DNA of 22,596 bases from Caldifarciminota bacterium (GCA_011049385.1 DSBX01000010.1:1-22596), one strand, 5' to 3'. Positions 1 through 8,107 are shown, numbered from the stretch's first letter. The notes: generated by a model not told the origin, from the letters alone. Translations and numbers: made by a program.

Positions 1-246
1 CGTCAGGACCGGTCGGCCTGGAACCTGTTGCTCGAATTCGACCAAGTCCTCGGGCTCGGGCTGGAGAAGCTGTCGGCGACCGTCGCCGAGACGCCGGCCG
101 AAGTCAGCCGGCTCGTCGAAGAACGCGAAGCCGCCCGCAAGGCGAAAGACTGGCCGACCGCGGACCGGCTCCGCGCCCGGCTCGCCGAACTCGGCTGGCA
201 GGTCGAGGACACGCCCACCGGCCCGCGGCCTCGCCCCCTTGCTTGA
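1..246 (+). CDS. cysS: Cysteinyl-tRNA synthetase, C-terminal fragment (5' end outside window)
   Basis: This open frame enters from the left edge and stops at TGA 244-246, leaving 81 residues. It matches the small helical anticodon-side C-terminal region of CysRS: a hydrophobic stretch containing a VLGLGL run, then a conserved pattern of arginines, a KDW-x3-AD-x-LR helix (about residues 54-63) and a VEDTPTG ending. In the family the equivalent tail reads roughly 'AR..KDW..AD.LR..L...G..IEDTP.GT'. CysRS charges tRNA-Cys with cysteine in the cytoplasm using ATP. The catalytic Rossmann domain (HIGH and KMSKS motifs) is not in the window, so assignment rests on the tail alone. The stop codon lies within the -35 element of the promoter proposed for the following tRNA gene. 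Confidence 0.88.
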   Translation, partial: RQDRSAWNLLLEFDQVLGLGLEKLSATVAETPAEVSRLVEEREAARKAKDWPTADRLRARLAELGWQVEDTPTGPRPRPLA

Positions 247-270
247 CTCGCCCGGCGGTTTTCATATCAT
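243..270 (+). promoter_or_regulatory. Candidate sigma70-type promoter for tRNA-Ile/sppA
   Basis: TTGACT at 243-248 and TATCAT at 265-270 are separated by exactly 16 bp, each one mismatch from the sigma70 consensus. The -35 element overlaps the cysS stop codon. Transcription would start near 277, giving a leader of roughly 70 nt before the tRNA at 346. The same 16-bp spacing recurs at three other candidate promoters in the window. This is a pattern match only. Confidence 0.5.
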
Positions 271-345
271 TGCCGGTGAGAGAAATCCTGACAGGTATCC
301 GTGGTTCCGTCCCTACGTGAAGTCTTGGACCCTCTCTCTTGACCC

Positions 346-418
<73 letters not shown>

Positions 419-423
419 TGACC

Positions 424-1305
424 ATGAAGCGCGGCAACGTGATTCTGCTCGTCGTGGCCGCTGTCCTGCTTGTCATCGGAGTCCCCTTCGTCCTGCTGCT
501 GGCGGTGCTGGCCGCCGTGCCTTCGAGCAGAACCCTGCCGGAGTTCGGTCCCGGCATCGGCTATCTCACCGTCGAAGGCACGATAACCGACTCACGGCTC
601 TTCATCCGCGACCTCAAGTCCCTCGAACAGAACCCGCTGGTCAAGGCCCTCCTCATCCGCATTGACAGCCCGGGCGGGGTCGTAACCCCTTCCCACGAAA
701 TCTACTCCGAAATCGTCCGCGTCCGCGACGCCGGGACCCCGGTTGTCGCTTCACTCGGGACGATCGCCGCTTCCGGCGGCTACTACATCGCCTGCCCGGC
801 GGACCTGATTGTCGCCAACCCGGGCACGCTGACCGGCTCAATCGGCGTGATAATGGAGTTCCCGGTCGTGGACCGGTTGCTGGACAAAGTCGGCATCGGC
901 GTCGAAGTGGTGAAATCCCGCGAGCACAAGGATATCGGCTCGCCCTTCCGACGCATGACCCCGGCCGACCGCGCGCTCCTCGAAGGCCTTGTCCTGGACG
1001 TCTACGAGCAGTTCATCGAGATAGTGAGCCTGGAACGGGAAATGTCCGACGCCGAAACCCGGCGCATTGCCGATGGCCGGGTGCTGACCGGGCGGCAGGC
1101 ACTGGCCGCCGGGCTGGTTGATACCCTCGGCACGCTGGAGGATGCCCGACGCTTCTGTGCCGAGTTGGCCGACCTCAAGTCCCCGGCCCGTCTCATCCAT
1201 CCCCGCCGCCGGTTCAGCCTGCGGTTGACCGACCTCTTGGAGGTCACCGCCGAGCGTGCCCTGGGACTGCCCCGCTTCCCGCGCCTGAGTTTCGTCTGGC
1301 CCTGA
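424..1305 (+). CDS. sppA: Signal peptide peptidase SppA, S49 family
   Basis: This is a membrane-anchored serine protease that degrades cleaved signal peptides. From ATG 424 it has 293 aa, the short single-domain type found in Bacillus rather than the double-length E. coli form. Residues 6-32 are a hydrophobic membrane anchor. The S49 core starts near residue 46. A DSPGG motif lies at 81-85. The nucleophile region TIAASGGYYIA places Ser117, and the general base is Lys169 in HKDIGSPF. The 52-residue Ser-Lys spacing equals that of the Ser147/Lys199 dyad of B. subtilis SppA. The in-frame ATG at 418 uses the last tRNA base and would be lost on tRNA 3' processing, so ATG 424 is preferred. No Shine-Dalgarno is possible because the upstream sequence is the tRNA acceptor stem. 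Confidence 0.93.
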   Translation: MKRGNVILLVVAAVLLVIGVPFVLLLAVLAAVPSSRTLPEFGPGIGYLTVEGTITDSRLFIRDLKSLEQNPLVKALLIRIDSPGGVVTPSHEIYSEIVRVRDAGTPVVASLGTIAASGGYYIACPADLIVANPGTLTGSIGVIMEFPVVDRLLDKVGIGVEVVKSREHKDIGSPFRRMTPADRALLEGLVLDVYEQFIEIVSLEREMSDAETRRIADGRVLTGRQALAAGLVDTLGTLEDARRFCAELADLKSPARLIHPRRRFSLRLTDLLEVTAERALGLPRFPRLSFVWP

Positions 1306-1340
1306 GTCGTCAATCCTCCCCCTTGCCGACCCGCTCTACA

Positions 1341-1371
1341 CAAGGGCCCGGGGCAAAGCCCCGGGCCCTTG
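1341..1371. terminator. Perfect 14-bp GC-rich hairpin between convergent genes
   Basis: CAAGGGCCCGGGGC (1341-1354), loop AAA, then its exact reverse complement (1358-1371). It sits between the end of sppA (1305) and the end of the minus-strand gene at 1388. It therefore can act as a two-way terminator hairpin. There is no clear T-tract on either side, so it may work as an RNA-end stabiliser or Rho-assisted site rather than a classic intrinsic terminator. Confidence 0.65.
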
Positions 1372-1387
1372 AAGGTTACTCCGCCCA

Positions 1388-1762
1388 CTAGCGCCGCGGC
1401 TGGCGGGTCAGCTTCCGGTACTGCCGAAGCGCACTACTGTAGGCGGTCCGGGCATCGGTCAGCTTCGTCATCACCGCGTCGAGCTTCTCCGCCTGGCGCG
1501 CCTCATTCAGCACGCCCCGGGCGTCCGCTATCTGCTGTGCAATGGCGTCGAACGCGGATGGGTCCTGACCCGGTTGCAGGCCCGCACGTGAGTCGGCAAC
1601 CCGCCTCTCCAGTTCGCCCAGCCGCCCACTGACGACTTCAACCTGGCGAAGCGCTCCCTCGATGCTGGACGCCGGTGGCCTGCGGCCGGTAGCAACCAGG
1701 AATATGACTCCGACCAGAACCACCACACCAATCACGGTCCAGACTACAGCCCGTGTCTTCAC
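1388..1762 (-). CDS. Small membrane-anchored helical protein (hypothetical)
   Basis: This 124-aa protein starts at GTG 1762 and is preceded by a good GGGAGG ribosome-binding site. Residues 7-25 form one hydrophobic N-terminal segment. The rest is charged and predicted helical by eye (heptad-like runs of Leu/Ala with Arg/Glu), ending in a basic tail. I do not recognise a family. It resembles the 119-aa gene at 1918-2277 in architecture and in an LGELERR motif aligning to LGKIERK, suggesting an old duplication. It lies 155 bp downstream of that gene on the same strand; the gap (1763-1917) shows no obvious promoter or gene. An envelope-located anchor or coiled-coil role is possible but is inference. 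Confidence 0.75.
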   Translation of the reverse strand: MKTRAVVWTVIGVVVLVGVIFLVATGRRPPASSIEGALRQVEVVSGRLGELERRVADSRAGLQPGQDPSAFDAIAQQIADARGVLNEARQAEKLDAVMTKLTDARTAYSSALRQYRKLTRQPRR

Positions 1763-1917
1763 GATTTCCTCCCGACCGGTCGTCGGTCAAGCACGTACGG
1801 CATCCAATCGCCCCGGAGTGCTCCCGAGTCTTCGTCTGCGTCCTGCGGCCCCGCGCACCCGACGGACACCGACACACCTGCGCATCGCCTCAGAACCGAA
1901 GAGTCTGTTTGCCGCTG

Positions 1918-2277
1918 TTACTCGAACTCCTTGAGGATGTCCTGTGCCGCCCGGTAGGCCGCGTTTGCTTCTTCTCTGAGCTTCCGCAGTTCTACCTGGT
2001 CGCTGACATTCTGCATCCTCTGCAGTACTTCCCGGGTTGTGGCCAGGAGTTGGTCAACCTGGGCAAGCTCCTCTTCAACCTCGGCCCCGAAATGGTCGCG
2101 CACGTCAACCGCCTTGCGCTCGATCTTGCCGAGCTGTTTCTCGGTATTGCGGATGAAAGCCCGCGCATCGATCGGCTTGTTGTCCTCCTGCTGACCGGTC
2201 AACAGCACGATCCCGAGTACCACCACCACCACGCCGATCAGGATCAGACCGACTATCCGTCCTTTGCTCAGAGCCAT
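1918..2277 (-). CDS. Small membrane-anchored helical protein, secA operon (hypothetical)
   Basis: This 119-aa protein starts at ATG 2277 behind a strong GGAGG site, only 18 bp after the secA stop codon, so it is probably co-transcribed with secA. Residues 8-27 are a single hydrophobic helix. The remaining ~90 residues are strongly charged and look helical throughout (repeated Leu/Val with Glu/Lys/Arg), with no cysteines. An N-terminal anchor with a long helical domain would suit a protein spanning or lining the inner membrane, but no known family was recognised. It is a likely divergent paralogue of the next gene downstream (1388-1762). Linkage to secA may be functional or accidental. Confidence 0.8.
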   Translation of the reverse strand: MALSKGRIVGLILIGVVVVVLGIVLLTGQQEDNKPIDARAFIRNTEKQLGKIERKAVDVRDHFGAEVEEELAQVDQLLATTREVLQRMQNVSDQVELRKLREEANAAYRAAQDILKEFE

Positions 2278-2295
2278 TGCTCCTCCTTTTGCTGG

Positions 2296-5271
2296 TTAGC
2301 CGCTTCCGCAGCACTTCTTGTACTTCCTGCCCGAACCGCACGGGCAGGGGTCGTTCCTTCCTACCTTCTTCTCCTCCCGGCGCATCGGCCGCGACTCGGC
2401 CTGCGCCGGGCCTCCACCGGGTACGCCGGTCGCCGGCTTGTGGGCATGAAGCCCGCGGGCCGGCGCCCGCCGCCTCGGCTCATCCGCCGTTCGAACCTGG
2501 GCCCGGAACAGCAGGGTGACCGCCTCCCGCTGAAAGTCGGTCATCATCTGCTCGAACAGCCGAAAAGACTCCCGCTTGTATTCCACCAGCGGGTCCTTCT
2601 GACCGTACGCCCGAAGCCCGATTCCCTCACGCAGCCCGTCCAGTGCATACAGGTGGTCACGCCATTTGGCATCAACCGTCCTGAGGAACACGTGACGGCA
2701 AAGCTGCCCCAAGAGCTCAGAACCCAGTTCCGAAAGCCGCTCATCATACCTGCGGGATGCCGTTGCTGTCAAGCGTTGAATGACGTCCTCGACTCGCAGT
2801 GAACCGCGCTCCTCGGGCGTGATTCCCGGGTCAACAAGGAAGACGAGCTGGAACTCGCCGGTCAGCACATCCCAGTCCCACTCGTCCGGTCGCCGACTGC
2901 CGCCCGCCGCCTTCGCGACCAGCGAGTCAACCAGGCCGGATACGACCTCCTCAAAGACCGGCCGGGCGTCGTCGCCGCCCAGTATCGCGTCGCGCAGGGT
3001 GTAGACGACCTCGCGCTGACGGTTCATCACGTCGTCGTACTCTAGCAGGTGCCGGCGAATCTCGGCGTTGCGGATTTCGACCCGCTTCTGGGCATTGGAT
3101 ATCGCCCGGGTCACCAGCCCGTGCTCGATCGGCTCATCCTCCTTCGCCCCGAACCGGTCCATTATCGAGGCGACCCGCTCCGACCCGAACAGCCGCATCA
3201 GGTCGTCCTCCAGCGACAGGTAGAACCGTGACGAACCCGGGTCGCCCTGCCGGCCGCTCCGACCGCGCAACTGGTCGTCAATCCGGCGCGCCTCGTGCCG
3301 CTCGGTGCCGATGATATAGAGCCCGCAGGGGACGTCTTCCTTGCACCGACCCGGCTCCTCCTCCCAGTAAGCGCACGGACCATCGCCGGAAACGAGGTAA
3401 CAACCCTCGCCCTTGACCACGCCCTCGCCGAGCTTGATGTCGGTGCCGCGACCGGCCATGTTCGTCGCGATCGTCACCGCGCCCGGCCGGCCGGCCATGG
3501 CGACGATATCCGCCTCGCGCTGATGATGGCGGGCGTTCAACACTTCGTGGTTGATGCCCCGGCGGCGAAGCATCCGGGATATCACCTCCGAAGTCTCGAC
3601 CGAGGCGGTGCCGACCAGCACCGGCCGGCCGGCCTCGTGGGAAACGGCGATGTTGTCAATCACCGCGTCATACTTCGCCTTGCGGGTCTTATAGATGACG
3701 TCCGCGTAATCCACCCGGCGGACCGGCTCGTTGGTCGGGATCTCGACCACGTCCAACTTGTAGGTGGCGTAGAACTCGTTCGCCGCGGTCATCGCCGTGC
3801 CGGTCATCCCGGCCAGCTTCTGATACATCCGGAAGTAGTTCTGGAGGGTGACGGTCGCGAAAGTCTGGGTCTCACTCTGGACCGTGACGTTCTCCTTGGC
3901 TTCGAGCGCGCCGTGCAGGCCGTCCGAGAACCGCCGGCCCGGCATCAACCGGCCGGTGAACTCGTCCACGATCATCACCTTGCCGTCCTGTACCACGTAG
4001 TCGACGTCCTTCTCGAAGAGTGAGAACGCCTTGAGCAGGGCCTGGATGCTGTGCAGGGTATCGCTCCGACGGGCGTAGGCCTGGTACACCCGTTCCCGCT
4101 CCGCCGCCTTCTCCTTCACGCTCAGCTTCTCATCACGGTCAACACGGTCGAGTTCCTCGGAGAGTTCGGGCAGGACGAACGCCGCCGGGTCGTCCGGCGC
4201 CAGCACCGCGCGGCCCTGGTCGGTCAGGCCGATGGAATGGGTCTGCTCGTCAATGACGAAGTAGAGCTCCTCGTCAATGGTGTGGAACGACTTGTCGCGG
4301 ATGAACGCCCGCTCGGTCATATCCACCATCCGCTTCACGCCCTCCCGGCGTTCCAGCTTCGTCAGCCGCTTGTTCTTCGGCGCCCCGCGCCGGGCCTGAA
4401 GCAGTTTCACCGCGGCATCCGCCTCCCTGCCCTCGTCGAGCATCTTCTCCGCGTCCTCGACCATCCGGTTGACGAGCAGGTTCTGCTTGGAAAACAGCGA
4501 GCGCACGAGCGGGGTCAACCGGTCGTAGCCCTTGTCCTCAGACTCGACCGCGCCGGAAATGATGAGCGGGGTCCGGGCCTCGTCAATCAGGATCGAGTCC
4601 ACCTCGTCCACGATTACGTAATGATGCCCGCGCTGGACCTTGTCCTCCAGCCGCTGGACCATATTGTCGCGCAGGTAGTCGAACCCGAATTCGTTGTTCG
4701 TGCCGTAGGTGACGTCGGCCCGGTACATCGGCTGGCGCTCCTCCGGGTCCATCCCCTGCTGGATGACGCCGACGGTCAGCCCCAGCGACTCGTAGACCGG
4801 TCCCATCCATTCGCGGTCGCGCCGAGCCAGGTAGTCATTGACCGTCACCAGGTGCGCGCCCTTCTTCGTCAGCGCGTTCAGGTACAGCGGCATCGTCGCG
4901 ACCAGCGTCTTGCCCTCCCCGGTCCGCATCTCGGCAATCCTGCCCTCGTGCAGGACGATGCCGCCGATGAGCTGGACGTCGAACGGCACCATGTTCCACT
5001 TCTGCATCGTGTCCGCGACCGGCCACTCCTTATCGAGCAGGAAGGTGCAGGCCCACTTCACGAGGGCAAACGATTCGGGCACGAGGTCATCGAGCGGTTC
5101 GCCGTCGGCGACGCGCCGAACCAGGTCCTCGGTCTTCGCGGGCAGGTCGGCGGCGGAAACGCCCTTCAGGCTCTCATAAACGGCACTGATATCCTCAACG
5201 CGGCTCCACAGCCGCTTGAGTTCACGCTCATTCTTGGTACCGAAGAGCTTGCCGAAGATGACATCAAACAT
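2296..5271 (-). CDS. secA: Protein translocase ATPase SecA
   Basis: This 991-aa protein is the motor that drives unfolded preproteins through SecYEG using ATP. The Walker A motif GEGKT is at 118-122 and Walker B DEVDS at 222-226, followed by the SecA signature IDEARTPLIISG. The preprotein-binding region follows. The second motor domain has NMAGRGTDI at 604-612 and GRSGRQGDPGSSRF at about 670-683. The C-terminal zinc motif CPCGSGRKYKKCC (976-988), which binds SecB/ribosome, is intact. It is longer than the ~830-900 aa E. coli/Bacillus forms. One insertion, near residues 262-335, I associate with FCB-group SecAs. Another, around 620-650, carries four cysteines (624, 633, 643, 649). The start is supported by the usual N-terminal FGKLFGTKNERELKR pattern. 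A near-consensus promoter sits directly upstream. Confidence 0.98.
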   Translation of the reverse strand: MFDVIFGKLFGTKNERELKRLWSRVEDISAVYESLKGVSAADLPAKTEDLVRRVADGEPLDDLVPESFALVKWACTFLLDKEWPVADTMQKWNMVPFDVQLIGGIVLHEGRIAEMRTGEGKTLVATMPLYLNALTKKGAHLVTVNDYLARRDREWMGPVYESLGLTVGVIQQGMDPEERQPMYRADVTYGTNNEFGFDYLRDNMVQRLEDKVQRGHHYVIVDEVDSILIDEARTPLIISGAVESEDKGYDRLTPLVRSLFSKQNLLVNRMVEDAEKMLDEGREADAAVKLLQARRGAPKNKRLTKLERREGVKRMVDMTERAFIRDKSFHTIDEELYFVIDEQTHSIGLTDQGRAVLAPDDPAAFVLPELSEELDRVDRDEKLSVKEKAAERERVYQAYARRSDTLHSIQALLKAFSLFEKDVDYVVQDGKVMIVDEFTGRLMPGRRFSDGLHGALEAKENVTVQSETQTFATVTLQNYFRMYQKLAGMTGTAMTAANEFYATYKLDVVEIPTNEPVRRVDYADVIYKTRKAKYDAVIDNIAVSHEAGRPVLVGTASVETSEVISRMLRRRGINHEVLNARHHQREADIVAMAGRPGAVTIATNMAGRGTDIKLGEGVVKGEGCYLVSGDGPCAYWEEEPGRCKEDVPCGLYIIGTERHEARRIDDQLRGRSGRQGDPGSSRFYLSLEDDLMRLFGSERVASIMDRFGAKEDEPIEHGLVTRAISNAQKRVEIRNAEIRRHLLEYDDVMNRQREVVYTLRDAILGGDDARPVFEEVVSGLVDSLVAKAAGGSRRPDEWDWDVLTGEFQLVFLVDPGITPEERGSLRVEDVIQRLTATASRRYDERLSELGSELLGQLCRHVFLRTVDAKWRDHLYALDGLREGIGLRAYGQKDPLVEYKRESFRLFEQMMTDFQREAVTLLFRAQVRTADEPRRRAPARGLHAHKPATGVPGGGPAQAESRPMRREEKKVGRNDPCPCGSGRKYKKCCGSG

Positions 5272-5280
5272 CCCCTTGTG

Positions 5281-5308
5281 ATTCTACGGCTTGGCCTGAG
5301 AGTGTCAA
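5281..5308 (-). promoter_or_regulatory. Near-consensus promoter of secA, implying a very short leader
   Basis: On the minus strand TTGACA (plus 5303-5308) and TAGAAT (plus 5281-5286) are 16 bp apart. Together they match the sigma70 consensus at 11 of 12 positions. Only nine bases separate the -10 from the secA ATG (5271-5269), so the expected start at about 5274 leaves a 2-3 nt leader. AAGGGG lies immediately before the ATG, too close to serve as a normal Shine-Dalgarno. Confidence 0.7.
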
Positions 5309-5391
5309 GCGCACTTTGCTCCCTGCTCTCGCACACATCCCCGTGTCATCCGAGGACGCCAACCGGGCCTTCCGGCTTCTCGCCCGGCCGC

Positions 5392-5419
5392 TTGACATCA
5401 GTAACCCTCAAACTACGCT
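5392..5419 (+). promoter_or_regulatory. Candidate promoter of the tldD operon
   Basis: TTGACA at 5392-5397 and TACGCT at 5414-5419 have a 16-bp spacer. The -35 is perfect and the -10 is weak (TA...T). Transcription would start near 5426, giving a leader of about 22 nt that contains the GAGAGGAG ribosome-binding site (5435-5442) ahead of the tldD GTG. It is divergent to the secA promoter, with about 83 bp between the two -35 elements. Confidence 0.5.
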
Positions 5420-5447
5420 ATCGTGAACGCTACCGAGAGGAGACCAC

Positions 5448-6812
5448 GTGTTTGACGAACTGAAGAAACTGCTGGCCCGGGCGGAGGCGGACTACGCCGA
5501 CATCCGCTACGAGGTCAAACGAGAGACCGCAATCAGCTACAGCGGCCGGGAGCTGACCGGACTGTCCGCGAGCTCGGCGGACGGGTACGTGCTCCGGGTG
5601 CTGAAGGACGGCGGGCTTGCCTCCGTCGCCTTCACCCGGCTTACCGACGCGGAGCAGGCGCTCGCGACCGCAACCGCCAACGCCGGCATCATCGGCCGGG
5701 CGGCGAAGGAACCGGTGCGGCTGGCCGAAACCGAGGTCGTTCAAGACGACGTCCGGCCGGAGTTGGACGAAGACCCGCGCAAGCTGACGGTGGAAGAGAA
5801 GCTTGCGCTCCTGAAGAAGTACAACGACATCGCCCTCGATCACGAGAAGGTCGCCACCACCAGCCTCGCCTACTCCGACCTCATCCGCGAGAAGCATTTC
5901 CTCAGCACCGAAGGCAGCCGGGTGCGCGAGGAGTTGGTCACGGTCCGGATTTCCGGCGGCATCATCACCCGGGAGGGCGGCCTGACCCAGAGCGTGCGGG
6001 TCGGGATGGGCGGCAGTGACGGGCTGGGTTCCCTGCGCGGCCGCGAGGCGCTGGTCGAGGAGCGGAAGAAGCTGGCGGTAGACCTGCTGACTGCGGAGCC
6101 GATCAAGGGCGGGACCTACCGGGTGGTGCTGGACCAGCGGCTGGCCGGCGTCTTCACCCACGAGGCGTTCGGTCACTTCTCGGAGGCGGACCTGATTGAA
6201 GACTCGCCGACAATGCGGGCGAAGATGCAGCTCGGCGCCGAACTGGGCACCGGCGTGCTGTCCATCAAGGACGACCCGACCGTGCCGCACCAGCTCGGTC
6301 ACTACCGCTACGACGACGAGGGAGTCCGGGCCCGGCCGACGCAGTTGATGAAGGACGGCGTCCTCACCGGCCGCCTGCATTCGCGCCGGACCGCGGCCGC
6401 GCTGGGCGAACCGCTCTCCGGCCACTGCATCGCCGAGGACTACCGCTACGCGCCGATTGTCCGGATGGGCAATATCTTCATCGAGCCCGGCAGGGACAGC
6501 CTCGAAGGCCTGCTCGAACGGCTGGGCGACGGCCTGTACCTCTGCAACGCGATGGGCGGGCAGACTTCGGGCGAGAACTTCACTTTCGGAGCTCAATACG
6601 GGTTCGAGGTCAAGGCCGGCAAGCGGGCGAAGATGCTCCGGGACATCAACATCTCGGGCAATCTGTACAGCACTCTGAAGAGCATCACCGGCATCGCCGA
6701 CGACCTGACGCTGGGAGAAGTGGGCGGGTGCGGCAAGGGCCAGACGAATGTCCGGTCCTGCTACGGAGCGCCCCATGTGCTGGTCGAGAACGTCGTCATC
6801 GGAGGCAGATAA
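5448..6812 (+). CDS. tldD: Metalloprotease TldD
   Basis: This 454-aa protein is the catalytic half of the TldD/TldE heterodimeric zinc protease, known in E. coli for trimming peptides such as the microcin B17 leader and degrading CcdA. The zinc motif HEAFGH (HExxxH) is at 238-243, with H238 and H243 as ligands and E239 as base. A later Cys in the GGCGKGQ segment (C428) corresponds to the third ligand of the family. The glycine-rich TldD regions SGRELTG (32-38) and GGQTSGENFTFG are present, and the length is normal. The GTG start is chosen because a GAGAGGAG site lies 5 bp upstream. Its TAA overlaps the tldE ATG by one base, so the two are translationally coupled. A long antisense frame over this gene is a GC artefact. 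Confidence 0.96.
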   Translation: MFDELKKLLARAEADYADIRYEVKRETAISYSGRELTGLSASSADGYVLRVLKDGGLASVAFTRLTDAEQALATATANAGIIGRAAKEPVRLAETEVVQDDVRPELDEDPRKLTVEEKLALLKKYNDIALDHEKVATTSLAYSDLIREKHFLSTEGSRVREELVTVRISGGIITREGGLTQSVRVGMGGSDGLGSLRGREALVEERKKLAVDLLTAEPIKGGTYRVVLDQRLAGVFTHEAFGHFSEADLIEDSPTMRAKMQLGAELGTGVLSIKDDPTVPHQLGHYRYDDEGVRARPTQLMKDGVLTGRLHSRRTAAALGEPLSGHCIAEDYRYAPIVRMGNIFIEPGRDSLEGLLERLGDGLYLCNAMGGQTSGENFTFGAQYGFEVKAGKRAKMLRDINISGNLYSTLKSITGIADDLTLGEVGGCGKGQTNVRSCYGAPHVLVENVVIGGR

Positions 6813-8104
6813 TGGAAAGACTGCTTGAGATCGCCCGCCGCAAGGCCTACCAGGCCGAGGTCTTCTCGCAGGCGACCGTCTCGGACGGGGTCAGCTTCGA
6901 GAATGGCAAGTTCAAGGACGTCGAAAGCTCGATGCTGTCGGGCGTCGGGCTGCTGCTGTTGCGAAGCGGCCGGCTCGGGATGGCCTATACCCGGAACCTG
7001 GTTGACCGGGAGGAACTGGTGAGCAATGCGCTCGCCGCGCTTGCCGGCGGGGTCGAGGCCGATTACGAGCTCGCCCCGGCCGTGGAACTGCCTGGACTTG
7101 ATACCTACGACCCGGCCATCGAAAAGCTGGACAACGCCGGACTGGTCGCGGAGAGCAACCGCATCCTCGATGCGCTCAAACCGCGCATGAAGGCGCAGCT
7201 CAACGTGTCGGCCGCCAGGAGCATCAGCACGGTCCGGGTGCTGAACAGCGCCGGCTTCGACCGAACCGTCCGCAGTTCGTCCTACCACTGTTACTTCGCG
7301 GCTTACTACCCGGGGTCCTATGCCTCGGTTTCCCGGTACGTGACCGGCAAGGATTTCCGGGCCGCAACGGACGAGGAACTGGAGTACGTGGTCGCCACCT
7401 ACAATGCCTCGGAGAGAGAAGTAAAGGCCAAGTCCGGGCCCACCAAGGCGCTGTTCCTGCCCATGAGCGTGTACGCGCTCATCTGGCGGTTGACCGCGGC
7501 CACGACCGGCCGGTCGGTGTACGAAAAAGTCTCGCCGTTGCGGGAGAAGGTCGGGGAGCAGGTGCTGAGCCCGCTACTGACCCTGACCGACGCACCGCTC
7601 GACGATACCTGGCCGGGCGCGCGTTCATTCGATGACGAGGGTACACCCTGCATGAACCGGGCGCTGTTCGAGCGGGGGGTCCTGCGCGGGTTCTACACCG
7701 ACCGCTACTACGCCTGGAAGCTCGGGACCCGGCCGACCGGCAACGGCTGGCGTTCGGGTATCACCTCGCGGCCCTCGCCGGACCTCGGACACCTGCGCAT
7801 CGAACCGGGCCGGCATTCGCTCGCGGAACTGCTCAAGGAGATGGGCACCGGGGTGATCGTAGCCGGCGTGCTGGGCGCACATTCGGGCAATATCCTGAAC
7901 GGCGATTACTCTATCGGGCTGTCACCCGGTCTCTGGGTCGAGAACGGCGAAATCGCGGGTCACGTCAAGGACGCGATGGTCGCGGGCAACGTCTACGAGG
8001 ACCTCAAGCGGGTGGTCGCGGTCGGCGACCGGCTGGAGGATGCGCACATGGGCCGGTTCCCGGCGCTGTTGCTCGACGGCGTGAACTTTGCGACACGGGG
8101 CTGA
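6812..8104 (+). CDS. tldE: TldE/PmbA-type partner protease subunit
   Basis: This 430-aa protein is the TldE/PmbA partner of TldD. It has the family fold but lacks the HExxxH zinc motif, as expected of the non-catalytic subunit; the aligned region reads VYALIWRLTAAT. Typical PmbA segments are visible: SFDDEGTPC followed by GVLRGFYTDRYYAWKLG, then a GNGWRSG stretch, and near the end GAHSGNILNGDYSIG. The start ATG (6812) overlaps the tldD stop in a TAATG arrangement, and a GGAGG site lies at 6801-6805 inside the tldD end. Several in-frame codons upstream extend the frame to 6728, but these lie within tldD and are not supported. The pair is expected to act in the cytoplasm. No peptide substrate is evident in the window. 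Confidence 0.95.
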   Translation: MERLLEIARRKAYQAEVFSQATVSDGVSFENGKFKDVESSMLSGVGLLLLRSGRLGMAYTRNLVDREELVSNALAALAGGVEADYELAPAVELPGLDTYDPAIEKLDNAGLVAESNRILDALKPRMKAQLNVSAARSISTVRVLNSAGFDRTVRSSSYHCYFAAYYPGSYASVSRYVTGKDFRAATDEELEYVVATYNASEREVKAKSGPTKALFLPMSVYALIWRLTAATTGRSVYEKVSPLREKVGEQVLSPLLTLTDAPLDDTWPGARSFDDEGTPCMNRALFERGVLRGFYTDRYYAWKLGTRPTGNGWRSGITSRPSPDLGHLRIEPGRHSLAELLKEMGTGVIVAGVLGAHSGNILNGDYSIGLSPGLWVENGEIAGHVKDAMVAGNVYEDLKRVVAVGDRLEDAHMGRFPALLLDGVNFATRG

Positions 8105-8107
8105 CCG

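Noticed and set aside
1753..2802. 349-aa plus-strand frame across two small genes and the end of secA
   Set aside because: It crosses three minus-strand genes that have good ribosome-binding sites and sensible proteins. It has no recognisable domain.
3198..3231. Possible frameshift in secA suggested by many overlapping alternative frames
   Set aside because: The 991-aa frame is continuous with every SecA motif in order, so there is no break.
5309..5391. Weak inverted repeats between the divergent promoters (for example CCGGGC...GCCCGG)
   Set aside because: Short GC palindromic matches are expected by chance in this base composition. There is no repeat of matching half-sites to argue for an operator.
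4051..5463. Long plus-strand open frame (470 aa) opposite secA
   Set aside because: It lies antisense to a complete secA, with His/Arg/Leu/Val-rich low-information protein typical of antisense frames in GC-rich DNA, and matches no family.
5430..6776. 448-aa minus-strand frame opposite tldD
   Set aside because: Antisense to a complete TldD with its zinc motif. Its composition is a mirror of high-GC codons and there is no ribosome-binding site.
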